From the NCBI RefSeq assembly GCF_012910905.1, contig NZ_WTVN01000012.1, positions 1-64,000 on the forward strand: a DNA stretch of 64,000 nucleotides. The letters are read 5' to 3'. The stretch comes from Aromatoleum toluvorans (lineage in GTDB: Bacteria > Pseudomonadota > Gammaproteobacteria > Burkholderiales > Rhodocyclaceae). Made by a program: the position numbers and the translations under genes. The first letter of the stretch is position 1. Every line of letters starts with the position of its first letter. This document shows positions 57,005 through 64,000 of this stretch, piece by piece. A model generated the notes under the pieces. That model made no database searches, was not told the origin of the DNA, and saw only the letters and a list, made by a program, of their open reading frames with translations.

Positions 57005-57352
57005 TCACAGCCTCCAAAGAATCTGGGCAGCCCAGCCGGCATAGCCGACGAGCAGGAAGATCGTTACAAGATGCAGAGTCAGGCGGACGCCGACCGGCTT
57101 GATGTAATCCATGAAGATGTCACGCACCCCGATCCAGGCGTGATAGAACAGCGCGAGGAAGAAGAGGAAGGCAAAGAAGCGGACGAGACTGTTGCGGAAC
57201 AGACCGGACCAGGTCTGATAGGTCATCTCCGGCAGGCCCAAGGCAGCCGCAGCGAACAGGACGGTGAAGATCACCATGAACAGGGCAGTCGCACGCTGCG
57301 CGATCCAGTCGCGCAAACCATAGTGAGCGCCCACGACAATACGCTTTACCAT
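57005..57352 (-). CDS. sdhD: Succinate dehydrogenase membrane anchor SdhD
   Basis: A 115-residue subunit with three transmembrane helices (about 18-38, 55-75, 88-110). It has the opening [17 protein letters not shown] and [18 protein letters not shown], typical of the SdhD quinone/heme side. It overlaps sdhC by 7 bases and is followed 2 bases later by sdhA. Confidence 0.92.
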   Translation of the reverse strand: MVKRIVVGAHYGLRDWIAQRATALFMVIFTVLFAAAALGLPEMTYQTWSGLFRNSLVRFFAFLFFLALFYHAWIGVRDIFMDYIKPVGVRLTLHLVTIFLLVGYAGWAAQILWRL

Positions 57353-57735
57353 AGCTTCACCCCAATGATCACGGTCAGCGCGATGCTGACGACCAGCACG
57401 ATGCGCGAGCTGTTACGGGCCGACTGCAGGTCGATGCCCTTGTGAAGATCGAGCAGAAGGAAACGGATGCCGGCGCAGAAGTGATGCATGTAGGCCCAAA
57501 GCAGCCCCAGCAGGAGAAGCTTGACGAGAGGATTCCCGACAACGCTCTTGTATGTCGCGAACGATTCCGGCGATCCGAGGCTGCGATCCAGCAGATACAG
57601 CAGGAACGGCAACATCAGGAACAGCCCCGCCCCGCTGACCCGATGGAGAATGGAAACAAAACCCGGCAACGGGAGCCGGATTTCGTGCAGCGCCAGGAAT
57701 TTGGGTCGCTGCTTGCGCGCTATGGCTTCTGACAT
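57346..57735 (-). CDS. sdhC: Succinate dehydrogenase cytochrome b556 subunit SdhC
   Basis: A 129-residue subunit with three transmembrane helices. The quinone-site signature ILHRVSGAGLFLM (about 30-42) and the heme-ligand region YMHHFCAGIRFLLLDLHKG (about 81-99) are visible. First gene of the TCA operon; a TATAAT-containing promoter precedes it. Confidence 0.93.
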   Translation of the reverse strand: MSEAIARKQRPKFLALHEIRLPLPGFVSILHRVSGAGLFLMLPFLLYLLDRSLGSPESFATYKSVVGNPLVKLLLLGLLWAYMHHFCAGIRFLLLDLHKGIDLQSARNSSRIVLVVSIALTVIIGVKLW

Positions 57736-57800
57736 ATTGTTTTACCCCTAGATGAGCGACGGTTGCCCGCCGCGGTTCTCCCAACTTGTAAAGCGCGAGA

Positions 57801-57806
57801 ATTATA
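57801..57806 (-). promoter_or_regulatory. -10 box upstream of sdhC
   Basis: Reverse strand TATAAT, 65 bases before the sdhC ATG and 33 bases beyond the gntR stop. No -35 match is seen at 16-18 bases, so activation by another factor is likely. An imperfect CGCG-flanked dyad surrounds the box. Confidence 0.6.
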
Positions 57807-57838
57807 TACGCGGAAACCCCTACATCCCGCTTGCCAAT

Positions 57839-58567
57839 TCAGTTCAGCTCGTTCAGATAGAAATGCTCGGCCGTGGAATACAGCCCTCGCCTCCACTCCA
57901 CCGGCCTGTCTCCGTACGTATAGGTGACGCGCTCCACGGACAGGAGCGGCGTCCCCTCCGCCACGCGCAGGGCCTCTGCCGTCGATCGATCGGCACCCAC
58001 GGCCCGTATCCGCTCCTGCGCCCGAATCATGCGCAGACCGAAGCGCGCTTCGAACAGGCTGTAAAGCGAGCCGTTCCAGCTCTGCAGCACTTCGAGCGTC
58101 AAACCCTGAAATATCTCGCCCGGCAAATAGATCTCGTCGATCACGACGGGCTTCTGCGCAAACCTGAGCAGACGTCGCACGATGATGATCGGCTCACCCT
58201 GCTCGATGCCCAGCATCCGTGACGCTTCCTGGCCGGCCCGGGCGCGCCAGCAATCCATCGGCACACTTTGCGGATGCGCAAGGTCGCCATCCATAGGAAC
58301 GAGCCGCAGGAAGCGGAACAAGGCGCGCGGGTCGTTGTGCGATGCGACGAACGTCCCTTTCCCCTGCTTGCGCACGAGAAGATTCTCGGCGGCCATCTCG
58401 TCGATCGCCTTGCGGACGGTACCCTGCGAGACGCTGAACCGCGACGCGAGCTCCTGTTCGCTCGGAATCACCTGACCGGGGCGCCATTCACCCGATTCAA
58501 GTGCCTGAAGAATCAGGCTCTTGATCTGCCGGTACAGCGGACTGAAGGTTGGGGATTCCTGTGCCAT
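57839..58567 (-). CDS. GntR family transcriptional regulator (UTRA domain, HutC subfamily)
   Basis: A 242-residue regulator. A winged helix-turn-helix (about 10-75) contains LASRFSVSQGTVRKAIDEMAAE and KQGKGTFVAS. A UTRA effector domain (about 90-235) follows, with PVVIDEIYLPGEIF. It lies between sdhC and mdh and is divergent from mdh across a perfect 16-bp palindrome. Control of TCA-cycle genes by a small metabolite is the simplest reading; the effector is unknown. Confidence 0.88.
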   Translation of the reverse strand: MAQESPTFSPLYRQIKSLILQALESGEWRPGQVIPSEQELASRFSVSQGTVRKAIDEMAAENLLVRKQGKGTFVASHNDPRALFRFLRLVPMDGDLAHPQSVPMDCWRARAGQEASRMLGIEQGEPIIIVRRLLRFAQKPVVIDEIYLPGEIFQGLTLEVLQSWNGSLYSLFEARFGLRMIRAQERIRAVGADRSTAEALRVAEGTPLLSVERVTYTYGDRPVEWRRGLYSTAEHFYLNELN

Positions 58568-58615
58568 GGGCGCATTTCATCATAAAAATTTTCCAGCGTC
58601 CATTATCAGTCTAAT

Positions 58616-58631
58616 GTCTTATATAAGACAA
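58616..58631. promoter_or_regulatory. Perfect 16-bp palindrome, GntR operator between gntR and mdh
   Basis: TGTCTTATATAAGACA is fully self-complementary and lies 49 bases from the gntR start and upstream of the mdh promoter. Its AT-rich centre and size fit a GntR-family operator, so autoregulation and mdh control are probable. Confidence 0.8.
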
Positions 58632-58642
58632 GTGACATTCAT

Positions 58643-58671
58643 TGACACACAACCGACTTGCTTCTACCATC
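58643..58671 (+). promoter_or_regulatory. mdh promoter
   Basis: TTGACA (58643-58648, perfect) and TACCAT (58666-58671, 4 of 6) are 17 bases apart. The operator lies immediately upstream, so bound GntR could repress or activate. The 5' leader would be about 108 bases. Confidence 0.65.
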
Positions 58672-58785
58672 GCTTCGCCCCGGAATCCGGTTTCCGGTTA
58701 CCCAGAATCGAACGCCAAGCAGCAATCGCGGGCGCACGATCTACAATCAATACCGTCTTCAATTCGCTTTAGAGGGAGTACTCAG

Positions 58786-59775
58786 ATGAGCAAAGCCCCC
58801 GTCCGTGTCGCCGTCACCGGCGCCGCAGGCCAGATCGGTTACAGTCTGCTGTTCCGCATCGCCAGCGGCGAAATGCTGGGCAAAGATCAGCCCGTGATCC
58901 TGCAATTGCTCGATCTGCCGCAAGCACAGAAGGCGGTCAAGGGCGTGATGATGGAGCTGGAAGACTGCGCCTTCCCGCTGCTCGCCGGCATGGTCGCGAC
59001 CGACGATCCGAATGTCGCGTTCAAGGACGCCGATTATTGCCTGCTCGTCGGTGCCCGCCCGCGCGGCCCCGGCATGGAGCGTGCGGACCTGCTGCAGGCC
59101 AACGGCGCGATCTTCACGGTGCAGGGCAAGGCCATCGCCGAGAACGCCAAGGAGGGCGTCAAGGTTCTGGTCGTCGGCAACCCCTGCAACACCAACGCCT
59201 ACATCGCCGCCGCCGCCGCGAAGAAGGTCGGCCGCACCAACCCGAACAACTACCACGGCATGCTGCGCCTGGACCACAACCGCGCCCTGTCGCAACTCGC
59301 TGCCAGGACCGGCCGTTCGGTCTCGAGCCTCAAGAAGATGGTTGTGTGGGGTAACCACTCGCCCTCGATGTACGCCGACTACCGCTTCTGCACCTCGAAC
59401 GGCGACTCGGTGAAGGCGCTCGTCAACGACCACGCCTGGAACAACGACGTGTTCCTGCCGACCGTCGGCAAGCGCGGCGCGGCCATCATCGATGCGCGCG
59501 GTCTCTCGTCCGCTGCCTCGGCCGCAAACGCAGCGATCGACCACATGCACGACTGGGCGCTCGGTTCGGACGACTGGGTCACCATGGGCGTTCCGTCGGA
59601 CGGCTCCTATGGCATTCCCAAGGACGTCGTCTTCGGCTTCCCCTGCGAATGCAAGAACGGCGAATTCAAGATCATCCAGGGTCTCGAAATCGACGAATAT
59701 TCGCGCGAAAAGATCAACAAGACCCTCGCCGAGCTCGAGGACGAGCGCGCCGCAGTTGCCGACATGCTGAAGTAA
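58786..59775 (+). CDS. mdh: Malate dehydrogenase
   Basis: A 329-residue NAD-dependent enzyme oxidising malate to oxaloacetate. It has the nucleotide-binding [20 protein letters not shown], the substrate-binding [25 protein letters not shown] with catalytic Asp/Arg, and [13 protein letters not shown] with catalytic His. The ATG at 58786 follows AGAGGGAG. It is the longer cytosolic-type (lactate dehydrogenase-like group 2) enzyme common in betaproteobacteria. Confidence 0.97.
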   Translation: MSKAPVRVAVTGAAGQIGYSLLFRIASGEMLGKDQPVILQLLDLPQAQKAVKGVMMELEDCAFPLLAGMVATDDPNVAFKDADYCLLVGARPRGPGMERADLLQANGAIFTVQGKAIAENAKEGVKVLVVGNPCNTNAYIAAAAAKKVGRTNPNNYHGMLRLDHNRALSQLAARTGRSVSSLKKMVVWGNHSPSMYADYRFCTSNGDSVKALVNDHAWNNDVFLPTVGKRGAAIIDARGLSSAASAANAAIDHMHDWALGSDDWVTMGVPSDGSYGIPKDVVFGFPCECKNGEFKIIQGLEIDEYSREKINKTLAELEDERAAVADMLK

Positions 59776-59802
59776 ATCGGCTGCCGCAACATCGCACCGA
59801 GA

Positions 59803-59831
59803 GCCGCGGCGAAGCGCCGCGGCTTTTTTTT
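59803..59831 (+). terminator. Terminator after mdh
   Basis: A 9-bp stem GCCGCGGCG / CGCCGCGGC with an AAG loop is followed by eight T residues. Confidence 0.9.
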
Positions 59832-59883
59832 GCCTGTGGATTTCCGCAAAATCAGTCCATCACGACGCACCGTGGATAACCGA

Positions 59884-60867
59884 ATGAAACATCCTGCCGA
59901 AGTTCTTTTTGCCGGCGAAAAGCCGTTTCCGGTCCTGCCCGCCGTGGATCACTACGCCGGCTCGGAAAAGCTGATGCGGAAGGCTCTCCAGCTTCAGCAG
60001 GAGCTCGGACCCATCTTCGACCTCACCTGCGACTGCGAAGACGGCGCCCACGCGGGCGCCGAAGCGGAGCATGCGGCCATGGCGGCGGAGATCATCCTCT
60101 CCGCCGACAACCATTTCGGACGCGTCGGAGCCCGCATCCACGACATCACGCACCCCCATTGGCGCAAGGATCTCGAGATCCTCGTCGGAAACGCCGGGCG
60201 CCGGCTTGCCTTCGTGACCCTGCCGAAAGTGCGTACCGCAGCGGATGTCGCCGCCCAGATCGACGCGCTGCGGGCCGTCGAGCAGGCCCACGGACTTGCA
60301 ACGCAAATCCCCGTGCACGTGTTGATCGAAACGCACGGAGCCCTTCGCGAGGCATGGGAGATCGCAGCGCTGGAGAGCGTCGAATCCCTCGATTTCGGCC
60401 TGATGGATTTTGTTTCAGGGCACCATGGAGCCATTCCCGGAAGCGCGATGACAAGCCCCGGACAGTTCACGCACCCCTTGATCGTTCGCGCCAAGGCGGA
60501 GATTGCCGCGGCGGCGCTGGGCAACGGCGTTGTGCCGTCCCACAACGTCACGACCGAACTCAAGGACGTCGCGTTCATCGGCAGTGACGCCGAACGCGCC
60601 CGCCGCGAATTCGGCTACTTGCGCATGTGGAGCATCCACCCCAACCAGATTCTCCCCATCGTCGAGGCAATGCGCCCGGATTTCTCCGAGGTGGAGGCTG
60701 CCGTGGAAATTCTTGTCAACGCGCAGGACGTTGGCTGGGGGCCCACGCAGCACCGCGGCAAACTCCACGATCGGGCGTCTTACCGGTACTACTGGGAGCT
60801 GCTCTCACGCGCCAAGGCGACGGGCATGGCGATTGGCGACGAGGCGGAACGGCGCTTCTTTTCCTGA
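59884..60867 (+). CDS. HpcH/HpaI aldolase / citrate lyase beta-like protein
   Basis: A 327-residue TIM-barrel protein of the citrate lyase beta/malyl-CoA lyase group. It has DLTCDCEDGAHAGAEAEHAA (about 46-65) with the metal-type Asp/Glu, LPKVRTAADV, HVLIETHGALREAWEI (Glu ligand, about 140-155) and MWSIHPNQILPIVEAM. The substrate is not readable: CoA-thioester cleavage is the family theme. It sits 52 bases after the mdh terminator, so probably separately expressed. The ATG at 59884 aligns with the family. Confidence 0.82.
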   Translation: MKHPAEVLFAGEKPFPVLPAVDHYAGSEKLMRKALQLQQELGPIFDLTCDCEDGAHAGAEAEHAAMAAEIILSADNHFGRVGARIHDITHPHWRKDLEILVGNAGRRLAFVTLPKVRTAADVAAQIDALRAVEQAHGLATQIPVHVLIETHGALREAWEIAALESVESLDFGLMDFVSGHHGAIPGSAMTSPGQFTHPLIVRAKAEIAAAALGNGVVPSHNVTTELKDVAFIGSDAERARREFGYLRMWSIHPNQILPIVEAMRPDFSEVEAAVEILVNAQDVGWGPTQHRGKLHDRASYRYYWELLSRAKATGMAIGDEAERRFFS

Positions 60868-61069
60868 AGCGCGACGGGCGCTACCTGCAGACGCAATACG
60901 ACGTTCCATCCGAAGGGGGAGTGATCTTCAGGCGCTCCCGTAGCCCGACATGCGGTGGCTTGCGACGCCGACAAGAACGCTTGCGCGCGGCCGGGAGCAC
61001 TGCGACGCGCCGTCTCCCCTCAGCGACTTCCCGCGCACCCCGCGCGCGAGCGCGGCACGCGATGAAGCA

Positions 61070-61339
61070 TCAACGCCGGCGCTGATGCTGAGGGCCCGGC
61101 CGGGGCGCATCAAGCCGCTCTTCCTTGTGGCGAAAGCTGATGCGGGCCTTCGTAAGATCATACGGGGAGAGTTCCACGCTCACCCGGTCGCCAGCAAGGA
61201 TGCGAATGCGGTGTTTGCGCATCTTGCCCGACGCGTACGCCTGAACCTCGACCCCATTTTCCAGCGTCACCCTGAAGCGCGTGTCTGGCAGCACTTCATT
61301 CACAACGCCTTCCATTTCCAGCAGTTCTTCCTTCGCCAT
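61070..61339 (-). CDS. infA: Translation initiation factor IF-1
   Basis: An 89-residue OB-fold protein beginning [20 protein letters not shown], then [21 protein letters not shown] and [20 protein letters not shown]. The usual length is about 72, so the Pro/Arg-rich tail [13 protein letters not shown] is an extension that could touch rRNA. The ATG follows GAAGGAG. It is not in a ribosomal protein operon here, so this is probably a second infA-type gene. A long leader with a hairpin precedes it. The gap 60868-61069 holds no gene. Confidence 0.93.
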   Translation of the reverse strand: MAKEELLEMEGVVNEVLPDTRFRVTLENGVEVQAYASGKMRKHRIRILAGDRVSVELSPYDLTKARISFRHKEERLDAPRPGPQHQRRR

Positions 61340-61492
61340 TTCGACTCCTTCAAAACAACCAATAACCGCGTCGACCTCATGGAGGCTCCATCGGCAAGAC
61401 TGCAAGGTGGGGCCACGCCCGGCACACGACGACCATCGGGGCGAACCGGACCAATCCAGGCGGACGGAAATCTACGAGGCAGTGACGGGCGA

Positions 61493-61587
61493 TGGCGTCT
61501 CGACTGAGACGCCAGGGATGACCGGGACAACCGGCAGAGAACCGGCCGGAATGACTGCCCGGCCATGAACTTCAGCATTACATTGTA
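61493..61587 (-). promoter_or_regulatory. infA promoter and leader hairpin
   Basis: Reverse strand TACAAT (61582-61587) is a -10 candidate with TTGGGG about 18 bases upstream. This would give a leader of about 235 bases. Within it TGGCGTCTC (61493-61501) and GAGACGCCA (61506-61514) form a 9-bp perfect stem with a GACT loop. No T tract follows, so it is not a terminator. Confidence 0.5.
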
Positions 61588-61663
61588 CCGGAAGGCACCA
61601 CCGCCCCCCAAATCCGGGAGCCTCGTATGCGAATATGCGTCCAGTCCACCGGCTTTCTTTCTT

Positions 61664-61669
61664 TATAAT
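61664..61669 (+). promoter_or_regulatory. -10 box directly before the cyclase-FHA gene
   Basis: A perfect TATAAT ends 7 bases before the ATG at 61676, so +1 would coincide with the start codon. No -35 consensus is seen. This points to a leaderless mRNA. Confidence 0.5.
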
Positions 61670-61675
61670 GGCGCG

Positions 61676-62569
61676 ATGACTGTCCCCGAATCCGTCCCGG
61701 ACGCTTGCACGGTATTCTTTGCCGACTTGGCTGGCAGCACCCGTCTATACGAACGGGCCGGGGACGCCGTTGCGTATCGTCTTGTCGAACAATGCCTGCA
61801 GGGCATGCGACAGGAGATCCTGGCCTGTGGAGGCCGGGTCGTCAAGAATACGGGCGACGGCCTGCTGGCGGTTTTTTCCGACCCGAATGGCGCTCCGGAG
61901 GCGGCGATCCGGATGCATAACGCGGTTCAGGACCTGCCTCGCGTATCCGGACAAAAAATGGCTGTCCGTGTTGCCTTCCACACCGGAACGGTCATCGTCA
62001 GCGATGAGGACGTCTTCGGCGACACCGTGAACGTTGCCGCCCGGTTGCTCGAACTCGCAACCCCCGGACGCGCCATAGCCTCGGAACAGAGCGTGCAGGA
62101 GCTGCAGCCGGAATGGCGCAATCTGATGCACCCGCTTCAAAGCCGAAGCTTGCGCGGCGTGTCGCGACTTACCGCCCCGTTCGAGCTTGTGTGCGAATCG
62201 GTTGGCGATCTGACGGTCGTGCAAACGGTGAATCTGGACGCCGACGACTCTCCGGAGCTTCGACTGACCGCTGGAAGCCGCTCGCTGACCTTGAATGCGC
62301 AAACACCGAGCGCCCGCCTCGGTCGCGCGGCCTCGTCCGATATTCGCGTGACGGACACCCGTGCATCACGCGAGCATGCGCACATCGAGTTGCGTGGCGA
62401 CAAATTCGTGCTCGTCGACCGCAGCAGCAACGGGACCTTCGTGGCCATCGACGGTGAGCGTGAATTCGTCCTTTCGCATGAGGAGGTCGTCCTCAGAAAA
62501 CGGGGCCGCCTGGCGCTCGGCCGTTCATCCGCTGAAAGCCGCGACGTGATCGAATTCATCTGCCTGTAG
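61676..62569 (+). CDS. Class III adenylate/guanylate cyclase with C-terminal FHA domain
   Basis: A 297-residue signalling protein. The cyclase domain (about 8-165) keeps the metal Asp in FFADLAGSTRLYE, the Lys and second metal Asp in VVKNTGDGLLAVF, and the Asp-Asn-Arg set in DVFGDTVNVAARL. It should therefore be active; the Lys/Asp pair favours ATP. An FHA domain follows (about 200-290), with SARLGRAASSDIRVTD, SREHAHIEL and SSNGTF, so it may bind a phosphothreonine partner. No membrane segment. A longer frame upstream is ignored because the -10 box lies within it. Confidence 0.87.
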   Translation: MTVPESVPDACTVFFADLAGSTRLYERAGDAVAYRLVEQCLQGMRQEILACGGRVVKNTGDGLLAVFSDPNGAPEAAIRMHNAVQDLPRVSGQKMAVRVAFHTGTVIVSDEDVFGDTVNVAARLLELATPGRAIASEQSVQELQPEWRNLMHPLQSRSLRGVSRLTAPFELVCESVGDLTVVQTVNLDADDSPELRLTAGSRSLTLNAQTPSARLGRAASSDIRVTDTRASREHAHIELRGDKFVLVDRSSNGTFVAIDGEREFVLSHEEVVLRKRGRLALGRSSAESRDVIEFICL

Positions 62570-62603
62570 CTGCCTGCGCCATCGATCGCGTTTCTGCAGG
62601 ATT

Positions 62604-62933
62604 TCAAGGCTTCGCGCAGTCGCGCGGGCAGTTAGCGCAGTTGCTCCGATCAACGCGCTTGCCGAGTGCCTGTTGCAACGCACATACGGACCGCCTGCAA
62701 CACACGACTGACGCCCCTTCCCTGCTGGCGGCCTCCCGGAAACGCTGCATCACGTTATGCCCGAGGAAGTCGGTGAACAGAATCACCATGCCGATCCCGG
62801 CCGGCAGTGACGCGTTTCGCCGCTGGTGGGCGGTTTCACGACCACTGACGTGCGCAGCGATGCGAATGCCAAATTCCGAAAGGACGTTCGGAATGTTCCC
62901 GAGACGATCAGCTCCGACGATCAGCGCATCCAT
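62604..62933 (-). CDS. DUF2325 protein with C-terminal cysteine cluster
   Basis: A 109-residue protein starting MDALIVGADRLGNIPNVL, a Rossmann-like strand-loop pattern typical of DUF2325. The C-terminal part has CCRRSVC and CANCPRDC, five or more cysteines that may bind metal. AAGGGGG lies 5 bases before the ATG. It is divergent from an Fe3+-transport gene, with Fur-like sequences between, so a role in iron or metal homeostasis is possible. Function is otherwise unknown. Confidence 0.78.
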   Translation of the reverse strand: MDALIVGADRLGNIPNVLSEFGIRIAAHVSGRETAHQRRNASLPAGIGMVILFTDFLGHNVMQRFREAASREGASVVCCRRSVCALQQALGKRVDRSNCANCPRDCAKP

Positions 62934-62953
62934 GCCACCCCCTTAATTCAGTA

Positions 62954-63020
62954 TTGAGAACCATTCGCATCCATACTGGACCCAATGGGAACTAATTGCA
63001 AGTAGGAATTGTTCTCGTTA
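62954..63020. promoter_or_regulatory. Two Fur-box-like sequences between the DUF2325 and Fe3+-transport genes
   Basis: TTGAGAACCATTCGCAT (62954-62970) and AATTGTTCTCGTTA (63007-63020) contain GAGAAC/GTTCTC and (A)ATT blocks like Fur sites of proteobacteria (NATWAT hexamers). They are degenerate, but both divergent genes fit iron control. The second site lies 40-53 bases before the Fe3+-transport start. Confidence 0.5.
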
Positions 63021-63059
63021 GTATGGTGCCATTAGTCCACGACCACGCAAGGGAATGAC

Positions 63060-64000
63060 ATGAAGAAGACGCTCCTCGCCGCTGCCCTCCTCGGTTTCGG
63101 CACCATGACCATCCAGGCCATCGCAGCAGACGGCGAACTGAACCTGTACTCCGCGCGTCACTACCAGACTGACGAGGCCTTGTACTCGAACTTCACGAAG
63201 CAGACGGGCATCAAGATCAACCGTATCGAGGCAAAGGAAGACGAACTTCTGGAGCGCATCCGCAACGAGGGTGCGAACAGCCCCGCGGACGTGTTCATCA
63301 CGGTCGACGCCTCGCGTCTGGCAAAGGCGGACGAGTTGGGTATCTTTGCGCCGGTGAAATCGAAAATTCTCGAGGCGCGTATCCCTGCACATCTGCGTGC
63401 CGACAACTGGTATGCCTATTCAACGCGCGCCCGTGTGATCGTGTACAACAAGGAATCGGTCAAGGCGGAGGACGTGCAAACCTACGAGAGCCTTGCCGGT
63501 CCGGCGCTGAAGGGAAAGGTGTGCTCCCGCTCGGGTAGCCATCCGTACAACATCTCGCTGGGCGCAGCGCTCATCAAGCACAACGGCGCCGAAGCGACCG
63601 AGACCTGGGCGAAGAACGTCGTTGCCAACTTCGCACGTGCCCCCAAGGGCGGCGACACGGACCAGATCAAGGCGGTGGCTGCCGGCGAATGCGGTGTCAC
63701 GATCGCCAATACCTATTACCTCGCCCGTCTGATGAATTCGGACAAGGCCGAGGACAAGGCCGTGATGGCGAAGGTCGGAACGGTTTGGCCCAACCAGAAG
63801 AGCTGGGGTACGCACATCAACGTTTCGGGCGCGGGGATGCTGAAGAACGCTCCGAACAAGGGCGCCGCGGTGAAGTTCCTCGAATACCTTGCCTCCGACG
63901 AAGCGCAGGCCTACTTCGCCAACGGGAACAACGAATGGCCCGTCGTCGGAAGCGTCAAGGTCAGCAATCCGGCGCTCGACACCTTGGGCAAGTTCAAGGC
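63060..64000 (+). CDS. Fe3+ ABC transporter substrate-binding protein (3' end outside the window)
   Basis: The first 313 residues of a periplasmic ferric-iron binding protein (FbpA/FutA-like, family 1). Signal peptide MKKTLLAAALLGFGTMTIQA leads into a mature protein with LNLYSARHYQTDEALYSNF. The adjacent Tyr219-Tyr220 in ANTYYLAR and Tyr/His near the N-terminus fit Fe3+ ligands. The gene continues beyond 64000. Permease and ATPase genes are expected downstream. Confidence 0.92.
   Translation, partial: MKKTLLAAALLGFGTMTIQAIAADGELNLYSARHYQTDEALYSNFTKQTGIKINRIEAKEDELLERIRNEGANSPADVFITVDASRLAKADELGIFAPVKSKILEARIPAHLRADNWYAYSTRARVIVYNKESVKAEDVQTYESLAGPALKGKVCSRSGSHPYNISLGAALIKHNGAEATETWAKNVVANFARAPKGGDTDQIKAVAAGECGVTIANTYYLARLMNSDKAEDKAVMAKVGTVWPNQKSWGTHINVSGAGMLKNAPNKGAAVKFLEYLASDEAQAYFANGNNEWPVVGSVKVSNPALDTLGKFK

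Overview
The window is GC-rich, gene-dense chromosomal DNA of a betaproteobacterium. It is most likely from the Rhodocyclales (Azoarcus/Aromatoleum/Thauera-like): the sdhCDAB-sdhE-gltA-sucAB-lpd block sits beside a GntR/mdh pair, and there is a phasin gene and a DUF3348/DUF802/OmpA/DUF2894 operon. The genus is inferred from gene content and was not checked by search.

Layout. 1-8.2 kb: nucleotide monophosphate nucleosidase (ppnN), a Tat-exported PhoX phosphatase, a DUF2189 membrane protein, a Crp/Fnr regulator, ferredoxin fdxA divergent from a hemerythrin gene with a well-placed FNR-type site, and a decayed PAS-GGDEF gene. 8.3-12.3 kb: a four-gene operon encoding a MotA/MotB-like stator pair (DUF802 with a long coiled coil, plus an OmpA protein with the MotB-type membrane Asp) between two uncharacterised proteins. 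12.35-22.36 kb: an integrated ~9.9-kb element bounded by perfect 106-bp direct repeats of the guaA 3' end. It carries a tyrosine integrase, unknown genes, a prim-pol/helicase replication protein, an iteron-rich putative origin, a ribbon-helix-helix regulator with its own operators, and reverse-strand cargo (a membrane-anchored Mrr-type nuclease and two lipoproteins). 22.3-28.9 kb: guaA, guaB, DUF4124, rnfH, ratA, smpB, selO. 29-33.6 kb: a peptide-type ABC importer operon without an ATPase. 33.7-40.1 kb: fabI, ppiD, clpB with a sigma-32-type promoter, and a phasin. 40.1-47.1 kb: moaE, moaD, moeA, mobB, an ATP-grasp-like protein, a DinG/YoaA helicase and zapE. 47.1-60.9 kb: the TCA-cycle block, with mdh divergent from a GntR regulator over a perfect 16-bp palindrome. 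61-64 kb: infA, a cyclase-FHA protein that may be leaderless, a DUF2325 protein, and an Fe3+-binding ABC protein that runs off the window.

How the genes fit together. The TCA genes encode succinate dehydrogenase and its FAD-assembly factor, citrate synthase, the 2-oxoglutarate dehydrogenase complex and malate dehydrogenase. Terminator-like hairpins between gltA and sucA, between sucB and lpd, and between guaB and guaA suggest graded expression inside these blocks. The element restores the guaA coding sequence exactly but separates guaBA from the stator operon, which before insertion began about 40 bp after guaA. The two most interesting loci are the integrative element, which looks like a self-replicating satellite, and the stator-like operon. 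No CRISPR array, rRNA or tRNA gene was seen.
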